64,000 nt of DNA from Dictyobacter vulcani (GTDB lineage: Bacteria > Chloroflexota > Ktedonobacteria > Ktedonobacterales > Ktedonobacteraceae), in assembly GCF_008974265.1 (NCBI RefSeq), contig NZ_BKZW01000001.1, positions 248,001 to 312,000 on the forward strand, written 5' to 3'. Of the stretch, positions 1-9,094 are shown in pieces. The notes beneath the pieces were generated by a model that worked only from the letters and a program-made list of their open reading frames with translations, did not search any database and had not been told where the DNA came from. Each line of letters begins with the position of its first letter. Within the stretch, counting starts at the first letter, position 1. The translations under genes were made by a program, and so were the position numbers.

Positions 1-3
1 CGC

Positions 4-1296
4 CTATGCACCTGTAAGCAACTGTTTAAATTGAGTTGCCCGATTGGGTGAATCCGGACCAATAATAGCCAGACGACGCCATTCAGGAGCAAAGCAGTTC
101 CGCGCTACACGCTGTATATCCTCTACCGTGACAGCATCCACCTTTGCAATGACCTCGTCCACGTCCCACACGCGGTTATAGAGGCATTCCTGACTTCCTA
201 ACCAGGAAGCCATTTGCTGCGTCCCTTCCAAACCAAGGAGGATTCCACCCCGAACATACGCTTTAATCCGCTCTAATTCATCAGCCGGAACAGGCTCCTC
301 GCATAATCGAGTAAGTTCTGCAATGATAGCACGAATAGCATCTGGTGCTCGGGAAGGATCAACACCTGCACTCACCACCAGGCTACCAGTTTCATAATAA
401 CTATTGACATAACTTCCAATATCATATGCCAGGCTTTGTTCTTCTCGAATAGATTGAAACAGGCGTGAGCTCATTCCATCACCGAGAATGCCATTAATGA
501 GAAGCAGTGGATAATAATCCTGAGATGCATATGCGGTCCCGAGCGTCGCCAGACAAATATTGGTCTGTTCTGTATCCTTTTGAATCATACGTACGGGAGA
601 CGCATCGCGAGGCGGTAAACATTCATTCCAATGAGGATGATCTGCGGGTTCCCAGTCACCAAATAACTGCTTTACCTGCTCAATAACCTGCTCATGATCA
701 ATATTTCCGGCAACACTGAGTACCAGAGAATTAGGTCGATAATACGTCGTCATATAATCCAACATTTGCTGATGTTGTAGACGCGAAACTATTTCGACCG
801 ATCCGGCGTCATCTCGACCTAGTGGCAACTCAGGCCACATTGCTTCATCAATTAAAAGATTCACCCACTCCTGTGGATCATCCTGGGTGGAATTCAATTC
901 CTCAATAATCACGTTCCGCTCTTTTTCCACCTCAGCTGGATCAAAAAGCGGGTTTCGGATCATATCTGCCATTGTCCGTAAGACTACTGGTAAGTATTCA
1001 CCAGGGACACGAGCAGTATAGCTCGTCAACTCTTTTCCCGTACTGCCATTAAAGTTTCCACCCACCCCTTCGATCGCTTCAGAAATTGCTTTCGCGCTCG
1101 GAAATTGCTGCGAGCCTTTAAAAAGCATATGCTCAATAAAATGGGAGACACCTGAAACAGCATCTGGCTCATAACGCGAGCCTACATTAAAAAAGAAAGC
1201 TATACTTGCAGAACGCATACCAGGCATGTGAGTAGTCAGTAGGCGTAGTCCGTTATGTAATGTTGTTCGCACGTAATTCATTCGATAATTGGGCAC
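4..1296 (-). CDS. M16 family zinc peptidase (processing-peptidase/insulinase type)
   Basis: Zinc metallopeptidase of the M16B (mitochondrial-processing-peptidase-like) family, 430 aa, a full-length single-subunit size. The inverted zinc motif HxxEH is at residues 52-56 (HFIEH), and the distal ligand is Glu132 (in NVIIEEL), exactly 76 residues after the second His, so the active site looks intact. The C-terminal half has the usual inactive M16 domain with the GxxSRLFQ-type segment (GDGMSSRLFQ). Start: a GTG at 1296 preceded by GAGG at short spacing; the in-frame ATG at residue 6 is the alternative. No signal peptide is seen, so a cytoplasmic role in peptide clearance is likely. The stop lies at the window edge, but the gene is complete. 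A plausible promoter is upstream (1361-1389). Confidence 0.93.
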   Translation of the reverse strand: MPNYRMNYVRTTLHNGLRLLTTHMPGMRSASIAFFFNVGSRYEPDAVSGVSHFIEHMLFKGSQQFPSAKAISEAIEGVGGNFNGSTGKELTSYTARVPGEYLPVVLRTMADMIRNPLFDPAEVEKERNVIIEELNSTQDDPQEWVNLLIDEAMWPELPLGRDDAGSVEIVSRLQHQQMLDYMTTYYRPNSLVLSVAGNIDHEQVIEQVKQLFGDWEPADHPHWNECLPPRDASPVRMIQKDTEQTNICLATLGTAYASQDYYPLLLINGILGDGMSSRLFQSIREEQSLAYDIGSYVNSYYETGSLVVSAGVDPSRAPDAIRAIIAELTRLCEEPVPADELERIKAYVRGGILLGLEGTQQMASWLGSQECLYNRVWDVDEVIAKVDAVTVEDIQRVARNCFAPEWRRLAIIGPDSPNRATQFKQLLTGA

Positions 1297-1360
1297 AGAG
1301 CCTCATCCATACGTCGAACGAGCGCCCCGATCTCCTTATAGTACCTGATCAAAAAATACT

Positions 1361-1389
1361 GTTACAAATTTCAACAGTGTAGCTGTCAA
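1361..1389 (-). promoter_or_regulatory. Putative promoter of the M16 peptidase gene
   Basis: Read on the minus strand, a perfect -35 hexamer TTGACA (plus coordinates 1384-1389) is followed after 17 nt by TGTAAC (1361-1366), a 4/6 match to the -10 consensus. It lies about 65 nt upstream of the GTG start of the M16 gene and points toward it. Called from sequence match only. Confidence 0.4.
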
Positions 1390-1589
1390 TAGATTTCCTA
1401 CATACAAAAATGAGATTACTCGCCGTATTATAGACCGTTTGGCAGACTGCCGCAACAGAAAACAGGCGGAATAGGAAGAAAAGCCGGAAGTTCCAACCTG
1501 GAATCACGTTGAGTAAATGAGCACAAAGATCAGAGCAGAAAGGTACAGATGGAGTTTTTTTTCACCTGCCCCATCTGTAAGAAATGCCA

Positions 1590-2435
1590 TTAAATCAAGC
1601 CTATATCGTCGGCAAGCCTGCCCAGGCCTCCTAACAATCCATCATCCTGATCGCGGCGATGATGATGGCGCTGCCCACCAAATCCCAGATTATCTTCAAC
1701 ACGATTCTCAATCTGATTTTCGACACCATGCATGAGCATTTCACCACCCAGAATAGCGGCCGCACCTCCAAGGGCACCCATCGCATATTTGCCACCATTT
1801 CCTTGCAAGAAGCCTCCCATTCCCCCTTGTTGCCCCTGTTGCATAGAGATATTTGCAGGCATTGGTACAACCCCTGCCAGATTGGTACGACAGCTCACAC
1901 ACTGAGCTGAGCCAACAGGAGCCAACGCCATACAGGTTGGACAACGCAACACCATTGGTTGCTGTCCCAGCATCGGTTGCGAATAACCAGGCTGGCTATA
2001 CTGCGGCTGAACATATGGGGATGGCGGTTGTTGATAAGCGGGCGAGGATACTGGTGAGCCCATCTGGTTGCCAAGTTGAGAGCCACAACCACCACAGAAG
2101 CGCATATTCGCAGCATTATGGCGACCACATTGCGGACACTGAATTTCACTGGTCTGAAGAGTTGCTACACGCATATCGTGTCCACACTGTGTACAAAACG
2201 CGCTTGTTCCATCCATCTGTGCGTGACAGGCTGCGCACACTCTTGGCGCGGCAACTGGCACTGCAGGCGCTTTTAATGAGGTACCACAATGCATACAAAA
2301 CGCAGCATCGGACCTTACTTCGCCCTGACACTGCGGACAAAACCGTGTGTCTGGTGTTCCCTGGACAGGGGTGCCGCAATCAGGACAAAATTTTTTACCA
2401 GTAACATTATTTCCGCAAGTTGTACAGGTCGCCAT
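1590..2435 (-). CDS. Multi-zinc-ribbon protein with Gly-rich C-terminus
   Basis: 281-aa protein built from serial double-zinc-ribbon modules. Four ribbons (CxxC...CxxC, e.g. CTTC/CPDC, CPQC/CMHC, CAAC/CTQC, CPQC/CGGC) fill residues 1 to about 125. A Pro/Gln/Tyr-rich linker follows, then a fifth ribbon (CPTC/CVSC) near residue 165. The C-terminal 90 residues are Gly/Met-rich, with a hydrophobic stretch (GALGGAAAILGG), a His/Arg patch (HHHRR) and an acidic end. No catalytic domain is visible. Such proteins are common in Chloroflexota and Actinobacteria; they may be scaffolds, but function is unknown. It is monocistronic on the minus strand, and the ATG lies within a clear Shine-Dalgarno context (GAGGAGGGCGC). 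Confidence 0.85.
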   Translation of the reverse strand: MATCTTCGNNVTGKKFCPDCGTPVQGTPDTRFCPQCQGEVRSDAAFCMHCGTSLKAPAVPVAAPRVCAACHAQMDGTSAFCTQCGHDMRVATLQTSEIQCPQCGRHNAANMRFCGGCGSQLGNQMGSPVSSPAYQQPPSPYVQPQYSQPGYSQPMLGQQPMVLRCPTCMALAPVGSAQCVSCRTNLAGVVPMPANISMQQGQQGGMGGFLQGNGGKYAMGALGGAAAILGGEMLMHGVENQIENRVEDNLGFGGQRHHHRRDQDDGLLGGLGRLADDIGLI

Positions 2436-2654
2436 TATGCGCCCTCCTCAAACATAGAATGTTATATTTGCCGTATATATATACAAACGCAGTGTAGCAT
2501 AGTTTATTCAATTCGTCGAGATAAACACGTCAGATTATCTGGCCTCATCTCCATACCAGAACATTCCATATTGTCTCATCACTTCTTTCCTTGTTCTATA
2601 TCCAATCGCACGTCCTGGCAGACTGGTTAGCCAACACACAGACATACATAAACA

Positions 2655-2688
2655 AAGACCGTCCATCACTGTAATGATGAACGGTCTT
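2655..2688 (-). terminator. Intrinsic terminator of the 2-oxoacid dehydrogenase E1 gene
   Basis: A 14-nt stem (AAGACCGTCCATCA, one mismatch) and a 6-nt loop, followed on the minus strand by CTTTGTTTAT. It begins about 36 nt beyond the stop codon of the E1 gene. Confidence 0.65.
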
Positions 2689-2723
2689 GTTGCTCTACCT
2701 ATCTGACTACGATCTGATCCGCT

Positions 2724-4820
2724 TTATTCAGCCAAAATTTCTTCAATTTTAGCCTCGATCGTGGCAGCGGAAGGATAGAAATGCTCTTCCTCACTTGCAC
2801 TATACGGTGCGGGAGGAGCGGCTACAGCAGAAAGGAACGCTGGCGTCCCGTCCAGATCATAGAAACAGTTCTGTACAATCCATGAGTGCAGGTGACGTCC
2901 AAAACTGGTTAGATCAATCTCTTCGGTCACGACAATCACACGGTTGGCCTCTTTAACGGCAGCCGCCACGGCTTCTTCGTCAAAAGGTGCCAGGGTACGT
3001 AAATCCACAACCTCAATTGCACCACCAATGCGATTGATGGCATTAACGGCGGCAGAACAGGATTCCAGGACCATCGTCCCCCAGGCAATGATTGCCAGTT
3101 TGACTGGTCCACTACCGAAGCGTAAACGCCGAGCTTTACCAATAGGCAGTGTGTAGTATCCTTCTGGCACATTCCAATATTCAGCCATTTCAGGAATAAT
3201 TTTACCCTGGGCATCTTTGGGCGGCTCGGAACGATAGAGACGACCTCGCTCCAGGAAGGTTACCGGCGACTGAGCGCGGGCAGATTCCAATAGTAGGCCC
3301 TTTGCATCAAATGGTGAAGCCGGACAAATGGTGATCATGCCCGGGATGCTTGTAAACCACTGGTCACCTGTATTTGAGTGCCCATAAGCACCACCACCAA
3401 CCGTACTACTTGAGATAGGACCACCACCACCGCTACCGGATTTTGTGCGAATCAGGAGCGGAGCATTCCATTTGCCGTTGGTCTGATAAAGAAAACGCGC
3501 AGCCAGGCGGATGCTCTGGGTTGCAGATTGATGATAATCCACAAATTGGATTTCAGCACAACGTGCTTTACCGTCGTGTAAACCTGCCCCTGAGACAATG
3601 CCAATAATCATTTGCTCGTTGAGTGGACTACTGATAGCTCGCCCTGGCAGTTGTAAAACCAGGGAAGCTGTAGCGCCAAAGACGCCGCCTTTAGGGCTCC
3701 CAACATCCTGTCCATAGACGAAGAAACCAGGATCCCGCTGCGCCAATTCCAGCAGGGCCTCGTTGATCGCCCCCAACATTGTCAGCGTACGCCGTGTCCC
3801 ACGTGGAACATTCTCACGCCACTCTGGAACGCTCAGCACATGATCCAACACACGATCCGAGGTTGGCTCAGGCTCTTTGAGGATCTGTTGCTCGGCCTTT
3901 TCCAACTGAGCACGAATCTCTTTACGGATACGTTCTATATCTGCTTCTTGCAGTTGGCCTTGTTCCACCAGAAAACGACCAAAATTCTTGACAGGATCTT
4001 TCGTCGTTGTAGTCTGCGTGATCTCTTCTTTTGAGCGATAAGATCGAATATCAGTACTACTTGAGTGCGCATCTAAAAGACCAAGCCGTAAATGTAACAG
4101 GGCAGGACCCTGACCCGAACGAATATGCTGTACCAGACGGCAAGTGGTCTCATACGTTGCCATCACATCGGAACCGTCTACTTCTTCAGCATAGACATTC
4201 CCGGCATTGGCCCAATCCACCATTGAACCAGACCATTGATTACCACCAGGCTGCGTGATAGCCCAGCCGTTATCTTCTACAACAATTAAAATAGGAAGCC
4301 GATGAATGCCTGCCTGCCGAAACAACACATTAAAATCATTTGTAGCAGCCCCACCATCTCCAGTGGAGCATAAAATTAATTCAGTGCTTTTTTCTTGCTT
4401 AAGAGAAAAACCAACGCCGCCCGCAAATGGGGCCAGCCCGGAAACTTCACTTACAGTCGGAAGAATACGGTGCTCTTTACTGGCGTAATGCGATGGCATA
4501 TTACGACCAGCATTCATTGGTCCGGTTATACGTGAATAAGCCTCCTGCAGAGGTCCATACATATCACCAGTCCGCTGTAACCAGGCAGCTAAATCACGAT
4601 AATATAGTGCGAGCCAATCATTTTCATTCAGAGCTGCAACTACTGCGGCCATCACCTCGTGTCCAGCACAACCGATATAGAAAGGAAATCGGCCTTGCGT
4701 CTTGCGCGTTTTTAGCAAGTCGTTTGTGACTCTGGCTGTAACCATAGTGCGGTAGAGAGCAACAACATCCAGCGACCCTGCTGGCGTCTCTGTTTGCGTA
4801 GCTCGAAGTTTCATTGTCAT
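2724..4820 (-). CDS. 2-oxoacid dehydrogenase E1, alpha and beta subunits fused
   Basis: Thiamine-diphosphate-dependent E1 component of a pyruvate/branched-chain 2-oxoacid dehydrogenase complex, 698 aa. Residues from about 20 to 330 are the alpha part, with an intact ThDP motif beginning GDGGAATNDF and ending VVEDNGW. Residues from about 345 to 695 are the beta part (transketolase pyrimidine-binding and C-terminal domains, e.g. EQMIIGIVSGAG, VVTEEIDL). It decarboxylates a 2-oxoacid and passes the acyl group to a lipoyl E2; no E2 is next to it. The fused alpha-beta arrangement is known for some branched-chain-type enzymes. The start ATG at 4820 has GGAGG upstream at longish spacing; a second ATG two codons later is possible. 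It is divergent from a degenerate E1-alpha-like gene. Substrate cannot be assigned. Confidence 0.92.
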   Translation of the reverse strand: MTMKLRATQTETPAGSLDVVALYRTMVTARVTNDLLKTRKTQGRFPFYIGCAGHEVMAAVVAALNENDWLALYYRDLAAWLQRTGDMYGPLQEAYSRITGPMNAGRNMPSHYASKEHRILPTVSEVSGLAPFAGGVGFSLKQEKSTELILCSTGDGGAATNDFNVLFRQAGIHRLPILIVVEDNGWAITQPGGNQWSGSMVDWANAGNVYAEEVDGSDVMATYETTCRLVQHIRSGQGPALLHLRLGLLDAHSSSTDIRSYRSKEEITQTTTTKDPVKNFGRFLVEQGQLQEADIERIRKEIRAQLEKAEQQILKEPEPTSDRVLDHVLSVPEWRENVPRGTRRTLTMLGAINEALLELAQRDPGFFVYGQDVGSPKGGVFGATASLVLQLPGRAISSPLNEQMIIGIVSGAGLHDGKARCAEIQFVDYHQSATQSIRLAARFLYQTNGKWNAPLLIRTKSGSGGGGPISSSTVGGGAYGHSNTGDQWFTSIPGMITICPASPFDAKGLLLESARAQSPVTFLERGRLYRSEPPKDAQGKIIPEMAEYWNVPEGYYTLPIGKARRLRFGSGPVKLAIIAWGTMVLESCSAAVNAINRIGGAIEVVDLRTLAPFDEEAVAAAVKEANRVIVVTEEIDLTSFGRHLHSWIVQNCFYDLDGTPAFLSAVAAPPAPYSASEEEHFYPSAATIEAKIEEILAE

Positions 4821-4900
4821 TTTGTACTAATGCCTCCACATAGTTGTCTGCGTTGACGCTGTAGGCTTCATCGATGCTCCAGTATAATATTAATCACAAC

Positions 4901-4914
4901 ACCATTATAATGGT
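4901..4914. promoter_or_regulatory. 14-bp perfect palindrome in the divergent E1 promoter region
   Basis: ACCATTATAATGGT is a perfect palindrome between the divergent fused E1 gene (start 4820) and the E1-alpha-like gene (start 5115). It contains a TATAAT-like hexamer on both strands, so it may be a -10 element, an operator, or both. No regulator gene is adjacent. Confidence 0.3.
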
Positions 4915-5114
4915 TGATGCCTTTGAAAAGCAATAACTAGTTACAGACTCACCTTTCTGGATATTTATAACACCCTGTAATTATGAGGGTAGACATTGTC
5001 AGCGGTTGGGATCTATAATGTGTCTAACTATTTTTTCATCGGAACATGTCTCACCAGCGAAATACTGGTTGATGGCAGAGAAGGCCATGGGTATCCAAAG
5101 AGATGTATCAGTAA

Positions 5115-6095
5115 ATGATGAGCATAGCTCCATCTTCAACCGTTCTACGGGATCTTTACGCAAAGATGCTCTTAGCGCGTATCGTCGATGATCGTGTCTG
5201 GCGGTTATATGCACAGGGATACATCGATTTTGTTACCAGTAGCCATGGCCACGAAGCGGCACAGGTTGGAAGCGCCATCTGCATAGAAGTTGGGCAAGAT
5301 TTTACCCTCCCCTATTACCGCGATCAGGGGGTTGTTTTAACCATCGGGATGACCCCTTATGAGGTGTTTCGGACCTGTCTGCATTCACAACGCCTGCAAC
5401 AAAAAGGCCAATCGGGCAGTTCAAAGACGGCTTTTCAGCATTGGGGCTATCAGAAACATAATACGATTACCAGCCCGGTCCCGGTAGCAACCCAGCTATT
5501 GCATGCTGCAGGCATTGCCTTTGCCAGTAAGTTGCGTAAGGCGGCGGTTGTGACGATCGCATATTGTGGCGATGACGCCACCAGAGAGCACGATTTTGCT
5601 GAAAGCTTGAACTTCGCGGCCAAACATGGTTTGCCTATTGTATTTATCTGTGAACAGGATTGCACTCCTTTCCTGGGCCCTGATAACTTTGCCACCTCAC
5701 TTCCTCCCTCCTGCCTACCCAAAAGTGCCATACCAACTGGTCTGGCCTATCAACGTATTGATGGTACAGACGTCACCGCTGTCTATACCGCAATGCGTCA
5801 GGCAATGCTTACTGCACGTGAGGGACATGGTCCGACATTTCTAGAACTGGCGCTCGCCCGCTCGCAACCCACTGTACTCCTCCCATATAGCGGAGATCCC
5901 TCCACTATGGTACAGTACACGCCTCCCCCATCCAATGCAGGAAAGCTCTTTGATCCTCTGGTGCGATGTCAGCACAGCTTGCAAGAGCAGGGCCTCTGGG
6001 ATGATGAGTGGGCAGCCCAACTTTCTACACGCATGATGACCGAAGTTGAGCGCGCACTTCAGGATGCGCTACGCGACACACTCCAGTCAAAATGA
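5115..6095 (+). CDS. E1-alpha-like protein with degenerate thiamine-diphosphate motif
   Basis: 326-aa homologue of the E1 alpha subunit of 2-oxoacid dehydrogenases: N-terminal helices, GHEAAQVGSA, the substrate-channel segment LPYYRDQGVVL, and the ThDP region. The Mg/ThDP motif GDG...N is altered. It reads GDDATREHDFAESLNFAA and ends FICEQDC where NN is expected, so one Gly and the metal-ligand Asn are replaced. The region normally carrying the alpha phosphorylation-loop signature is also changed. No beta subunit accompanies it. It may be a catalytically dead paralogue or one with changed chemistry (Asp could act as a ligand). ATG at 5115 or 5118, with AGAGATG upstream. The next gene starts 18 nt downstream, suggesting an operon. 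Confidence 0.85.
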   Translation: MMSIAPSSTVLRDLYAKMLLARIVDDRVWRLYAQGYIDFVTSSHGHEAAQVGSAICIEVGQDFTLPYYRDQGVVLTIGMTPYEVFRTCLHSQRLQQKGQSGSSKTAFQHWGYQKHNTITSPVPVATQLLHAAGIAFASKLRKAAVVTIAYCGDDATREHDFAESLNFAAKHGLPIVFICEQDCTPFLGPDNFATSLPPSCLPKSAIPTGLAYQRIDGTDVTAVYTAMRQAMLTAREGHGPTFLELALARSQPTVLLPYSGDPSTMVQYTPPPSNAGKLFDPLVRCQHSLQEQGLWDDEWAAQLSTRMMTEVERALQDALRDTLQSK

Positions 6096-6113
6096 GAAAG
6101 CTGAGCAGAGGAT

Positions 6114-6776
6114 ATGACATTTTCACGCCTGGAAAGCATTGATGTGAGGCATCTCACAACAAACCAGCCCTTCAGTGCCGGAGTAATTCTGCTACTGCAA
6201 GGACAACTGGTTGTCGGCCTCGATGCAGACTATCTTCCCTCCGCAGAGGGAAACAAGACGGTTGCATACCAGATCAAGGGCGTGTGGGGGGAACAAAAGC
6301 CAGCAGAGACGATCTGGCAGTGCGCTTTCCGTGGAGCAAAAGAAAAACTTCAGATAGAACTAACCTTGTTGCCAGCGCCCGCAACGTATTTTCATGAGAT
6401 TGATACTGGAGAACAGTATCCCGTCAATTGTAGTGATACCATCGCTCCTTTTTTACTCGAACGTCAGAGTAATCTTTATCCCTATACACCACTTCGTAGC
6501 GGATTACCGGCTGGTCCCTATACATATTTCAGCTTGTTTCTCGCCCAACCTGATCATCCTCTGACTTGTCCCAGTAATATGGCCGGGCTTTTATGTATCC
6601 AGCCTGAACTCTGGCCCATGTTACAACAACAACCAACGTTAGAAATACTTCTGCAACAGGGAGCAACCATCATCGAAAACACCAGACTGGTCCGCGAACG
6701 CCAGCTCTGGGTGCATCCCTGGGAATCCTTTACCCTGGCCGCAACTTTATTGCAAAGACATCCTGAGTTGTTGTAG
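6114..6776 (+). CDS. Hypothetical protein with a degenerate Nudix-like region
   Basis: 220-aa protein, not confidently recognised. Residues from about 22 to 95 have the layout of a Nudix domain: beta strand GVILLLQGQLVVGL, then GVWGEQKPAETIW...AFRGAKEKLQI, which lines up with the Nudix box G-x5-E-x7-R-E-x2-E-E-x-G. The catalytic REVREE positions read RGAKEK, so the metal-binding glutamates are mostly lost. The C-terminal half has no motif I can name. It has a good ribosome site (AGAGGAT) and sits 18 nt after the E1-alpha-like gene, whose own active site is also degenerate. A terminator follows at 6795. The Nudix relationship is an inference from pattern only. Confidence 0.7.
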   Translation: MTFSRLESIDVRHLTTNQPFSAGVILLLQGQLVVGLDADYLPSAEGNKTVAYQIKGVWGEQKPAETIWQCAFRGAKEKLQIELTLLPAPATYFHEIDTGEQYPVNCSDTIAPFLLERQSNLYPYTPLRSGLPAGPYTYFSLFLAQPDHPLTCPSNMAGLLCIQPELWPMLQQQPTLEILLQQGATIIENTRLVRERQLWVHPWESFTLAATLLQRHPELL

Positions 6777-6794
6777 TTATGTATGTATGTACAG

Positions 6795-6847
6795 GCACAT
6801 TTCAGAACAGTATTCTGTACGGATATACAATCTGAAATGTGCTTTTT
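6795..6847 (+). terminator. Intrinsic terminator after the E1-alpha-like/Nudix-like pair
   Basis: 12-bp perfect stem (GCACATTTCAGA, 6795-6806, with its complement 6831-6842) directly followed by TTTTT. It begins 18 nt after the stop of the preceding gene. Confidence 0.75.
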
Positions 6848-6992
6848 CATGCATTCCTCACTACGCACAAACCGGCATAGGGTAGATAGCTTTTGATATA
6901 ATGAGATTCATATGCCATTGGCAATAAGAAGTAATCTACAGATCCCAATTGACATAAAGGTATCAGTCATTTTTACGAGGAAGTAGGAAGCA

Positions 6993-9007
6993 ATGCGACA
7001 TCCATTACCCGGCCACATCTTATATGGTGGTGACTATAATCCCGAACAATGGTCCGAAGACGTCTGGCTGGAAGATATGCGCTTGATGAAACTGGCCAGG
7101 GTGAATATGGTCTCAATAAATATTTTCTCCTGGACTTTACTGGAACCAAAACCAGGCCACTATCACTTTGAGCAACTCGATCGTATTATGGATCTGTTGC
7201 ATGAGCATGGGATCTCTGCTGACCTTGCTACCGCAACCGCTTCTCCTCCTACTTGGATGAGTCGCCTTTATCCTTCAATGCTGCCGGTGACACGTGAAGG
7301 GGTGCGCATGTCTCATGGGTCGCGCCAGCACTATTGTCCCAATAGCCCTGATTTCCGTCGCAAGAGCGCAGAGTTGGTCCAGCGGCTGGCCGAGCGTTAT
7401 GCCAGACATCCTGCCCTGAAGATGTGGCATCTCAATAATGAATATGGTTGCCATACAGGACAATGTTATTGTGACAACTGTGCCGAGGCGTTCCGAGGCT
7501 GGTTGCAGGAACGCTATAAATCACTGGAAGCGGTCAATACAAGCTGGGGTACAAATTTCTGGAGCCAACGCTACTATGAGTGGGAAGACATCCTCCCCCA
7601 CGCGTCAGTCCGGCCCAGAATAATCCTGGCCAGACGCTCGATTACTGGCGATTTATGAACGACTCATTGCTCGGTTGCTATCGCATTGAAGAAGATATTC
7701 TGCGTGCGGTCACCCCTGATGTGCCACTGACAACCAACCTGATGGTAGCCTTCAAACCCGTTGATGTCTATGATTGGGCCAAACATATGGATATTGTCTC
7801 CTTCGATATGTATCCAGCCCCTGGCACCGTCCCGTCCTGGAATGCCTTGCAGCATGACCTGATGCGCTCGGCGAAAGAAGGTCTGCCACATCTGGTGATG
7901 GAACAGAGTCCCAGCCAGGTCAACTGGCAACCACAAAACCCGCACAAACGTCCAGGCCAGATGCGCCTGCACTCTCTACAGGGTGTAGCTCATGGCGCGG
8001 ATGGCATCCTGTTCTTCCAATGGCGACAATCCAGGGCAGGCGCTGAAATGTTCCATAGTGCCGTGGTCACCCACGAAGGTGATGAACATAATCGTATCTT
8101 CAAGCAGGCCGCTCAAGTTGGTGCTGACCTGGCCCGTCTGGCACCAGTGGTTGCAGGAGCCAGAACACAATCCGATGTGGCCATATTGTTGGATTGGGAA
8201 AACTGGTGGGCGGTAGAATATCTTCCAGGCCCAAGCGATCGGCTCCAATATATGGAGATGATTGGTCGCTATTATCATGCCTTCCATCAGCAAAATGTCA
8301 GTATTGATATTGTCAAACCAGACAGCGATTTGAGCAAGTATCGCCTGGTTGTGGCTCCACTACTGCATATGCTTCGTCCAGGGGTAGCACACAATCTAGA
8401 AAGTTTTGTCGAGCAAGGGGGAACGTTGCTGACAACCTTCTTCAGTGGTATCGTTGACGAAAACGATCATGTTGGCATGAGTGGCTATCCTGCCGAGCTA
8501 CGCAAACTATTGGGCATTCATGTTGAAGAATTTGATCCCTTGACGCCAACCATGACCAACACACTGGAGATTAAAGAGGGTGCGCTAGCCGGTAGTTATC
8601 CCAGTGAACTCTGGGGGGAACTGATCCATACGGAGGGCGCTCATACGCTTGGCGTGTTTGGTTCAGACTATTATGCGCAACAACCAGCGCTAACGGTCAA
8701 CCATTTTGGCTCAGGCCATGCCTATTATCTGGCTACCCAGAGCACACCAGAATTCCTGGACAAACTGGCTCGGGAATTATGCCAGCAGGCAAACATTGCA
8801 GCGCTGCTACCTGTCGGCAAGAATATAGAGGTGGCGCGGCGTATTACCAGCACTGGCGAGAGCGTCTACTTCTTGCTAAACCATACCCGGCAAGCACAAA
8901 CGGTGACGTTACCGGATGGCAACTTTACCTCAGTGTTAGATGAAAAAGCTATCGCAGGTCAGATCACCATTCCAGCGATGGATGTCATTGTTTTGAAAAA
9001 ACACTAG
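6993..9007 (+). CDS. GH42 beta-galactosidase (single-base frameshift)
   Basis: Family 42 glycoside hydrolase that cleaves terminal beta-galactosides. The reading frame is broken at a C5 run (7595-7599); adding one C joins the two parts into a 671-aa protein of the normal GH42 length. The N-terminal part has YGGDYNPEQW and the acid/base Glu150 in HLNNEYG. The C-terminal part has the nucleophile, about Glu304, in VMEQSPSQVNW, followed by the trimerisation (glutamine-amidotransferase-like) domain and the small C-terminal beta domain. Cys residues CHTGQCYCDNC near residue 155 match the family's structural zinc site. No signal peptide, so cytoplasmic. ATG at 6993 with GAGGAAGTAGGAAG upstream. The indel is probably a sequencing error rather than decay, because everything on both sides is well conserved. 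Confidence 0.93.
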
Positions 9008-9015
9008 TTGCTTGA

Positions 9016-9071
9016 TTCATAAAGGACGCAGCGGGAACAATAGAAAATGTTCCCGCTGCGTCCTTTATGAA
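9016..9071. terminator. 24-bp perfect hairpin between convergent genes
   Basis: Perfect 24-bp inverted repeat (9016-9039 and 9048-9071) with an 8-nt loop, lying between the convergent GH42 and flavoprotein genes. The core is GCGGGAACA. Position and strength fit a bidirectional terminator; the U-tracts are short (CCTTTATGAAG). Confidence 0.7.
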
Positions 9072-9094
9072 GAAATTTACGTAAAGGCGCTTTT

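Noticed and set aside
1853..2404. 183-codon plus-strand frame
   Set aside because: Fully antisense to the zinc-ribbon gene, whose regular CxxC spacing shows which strand codes.
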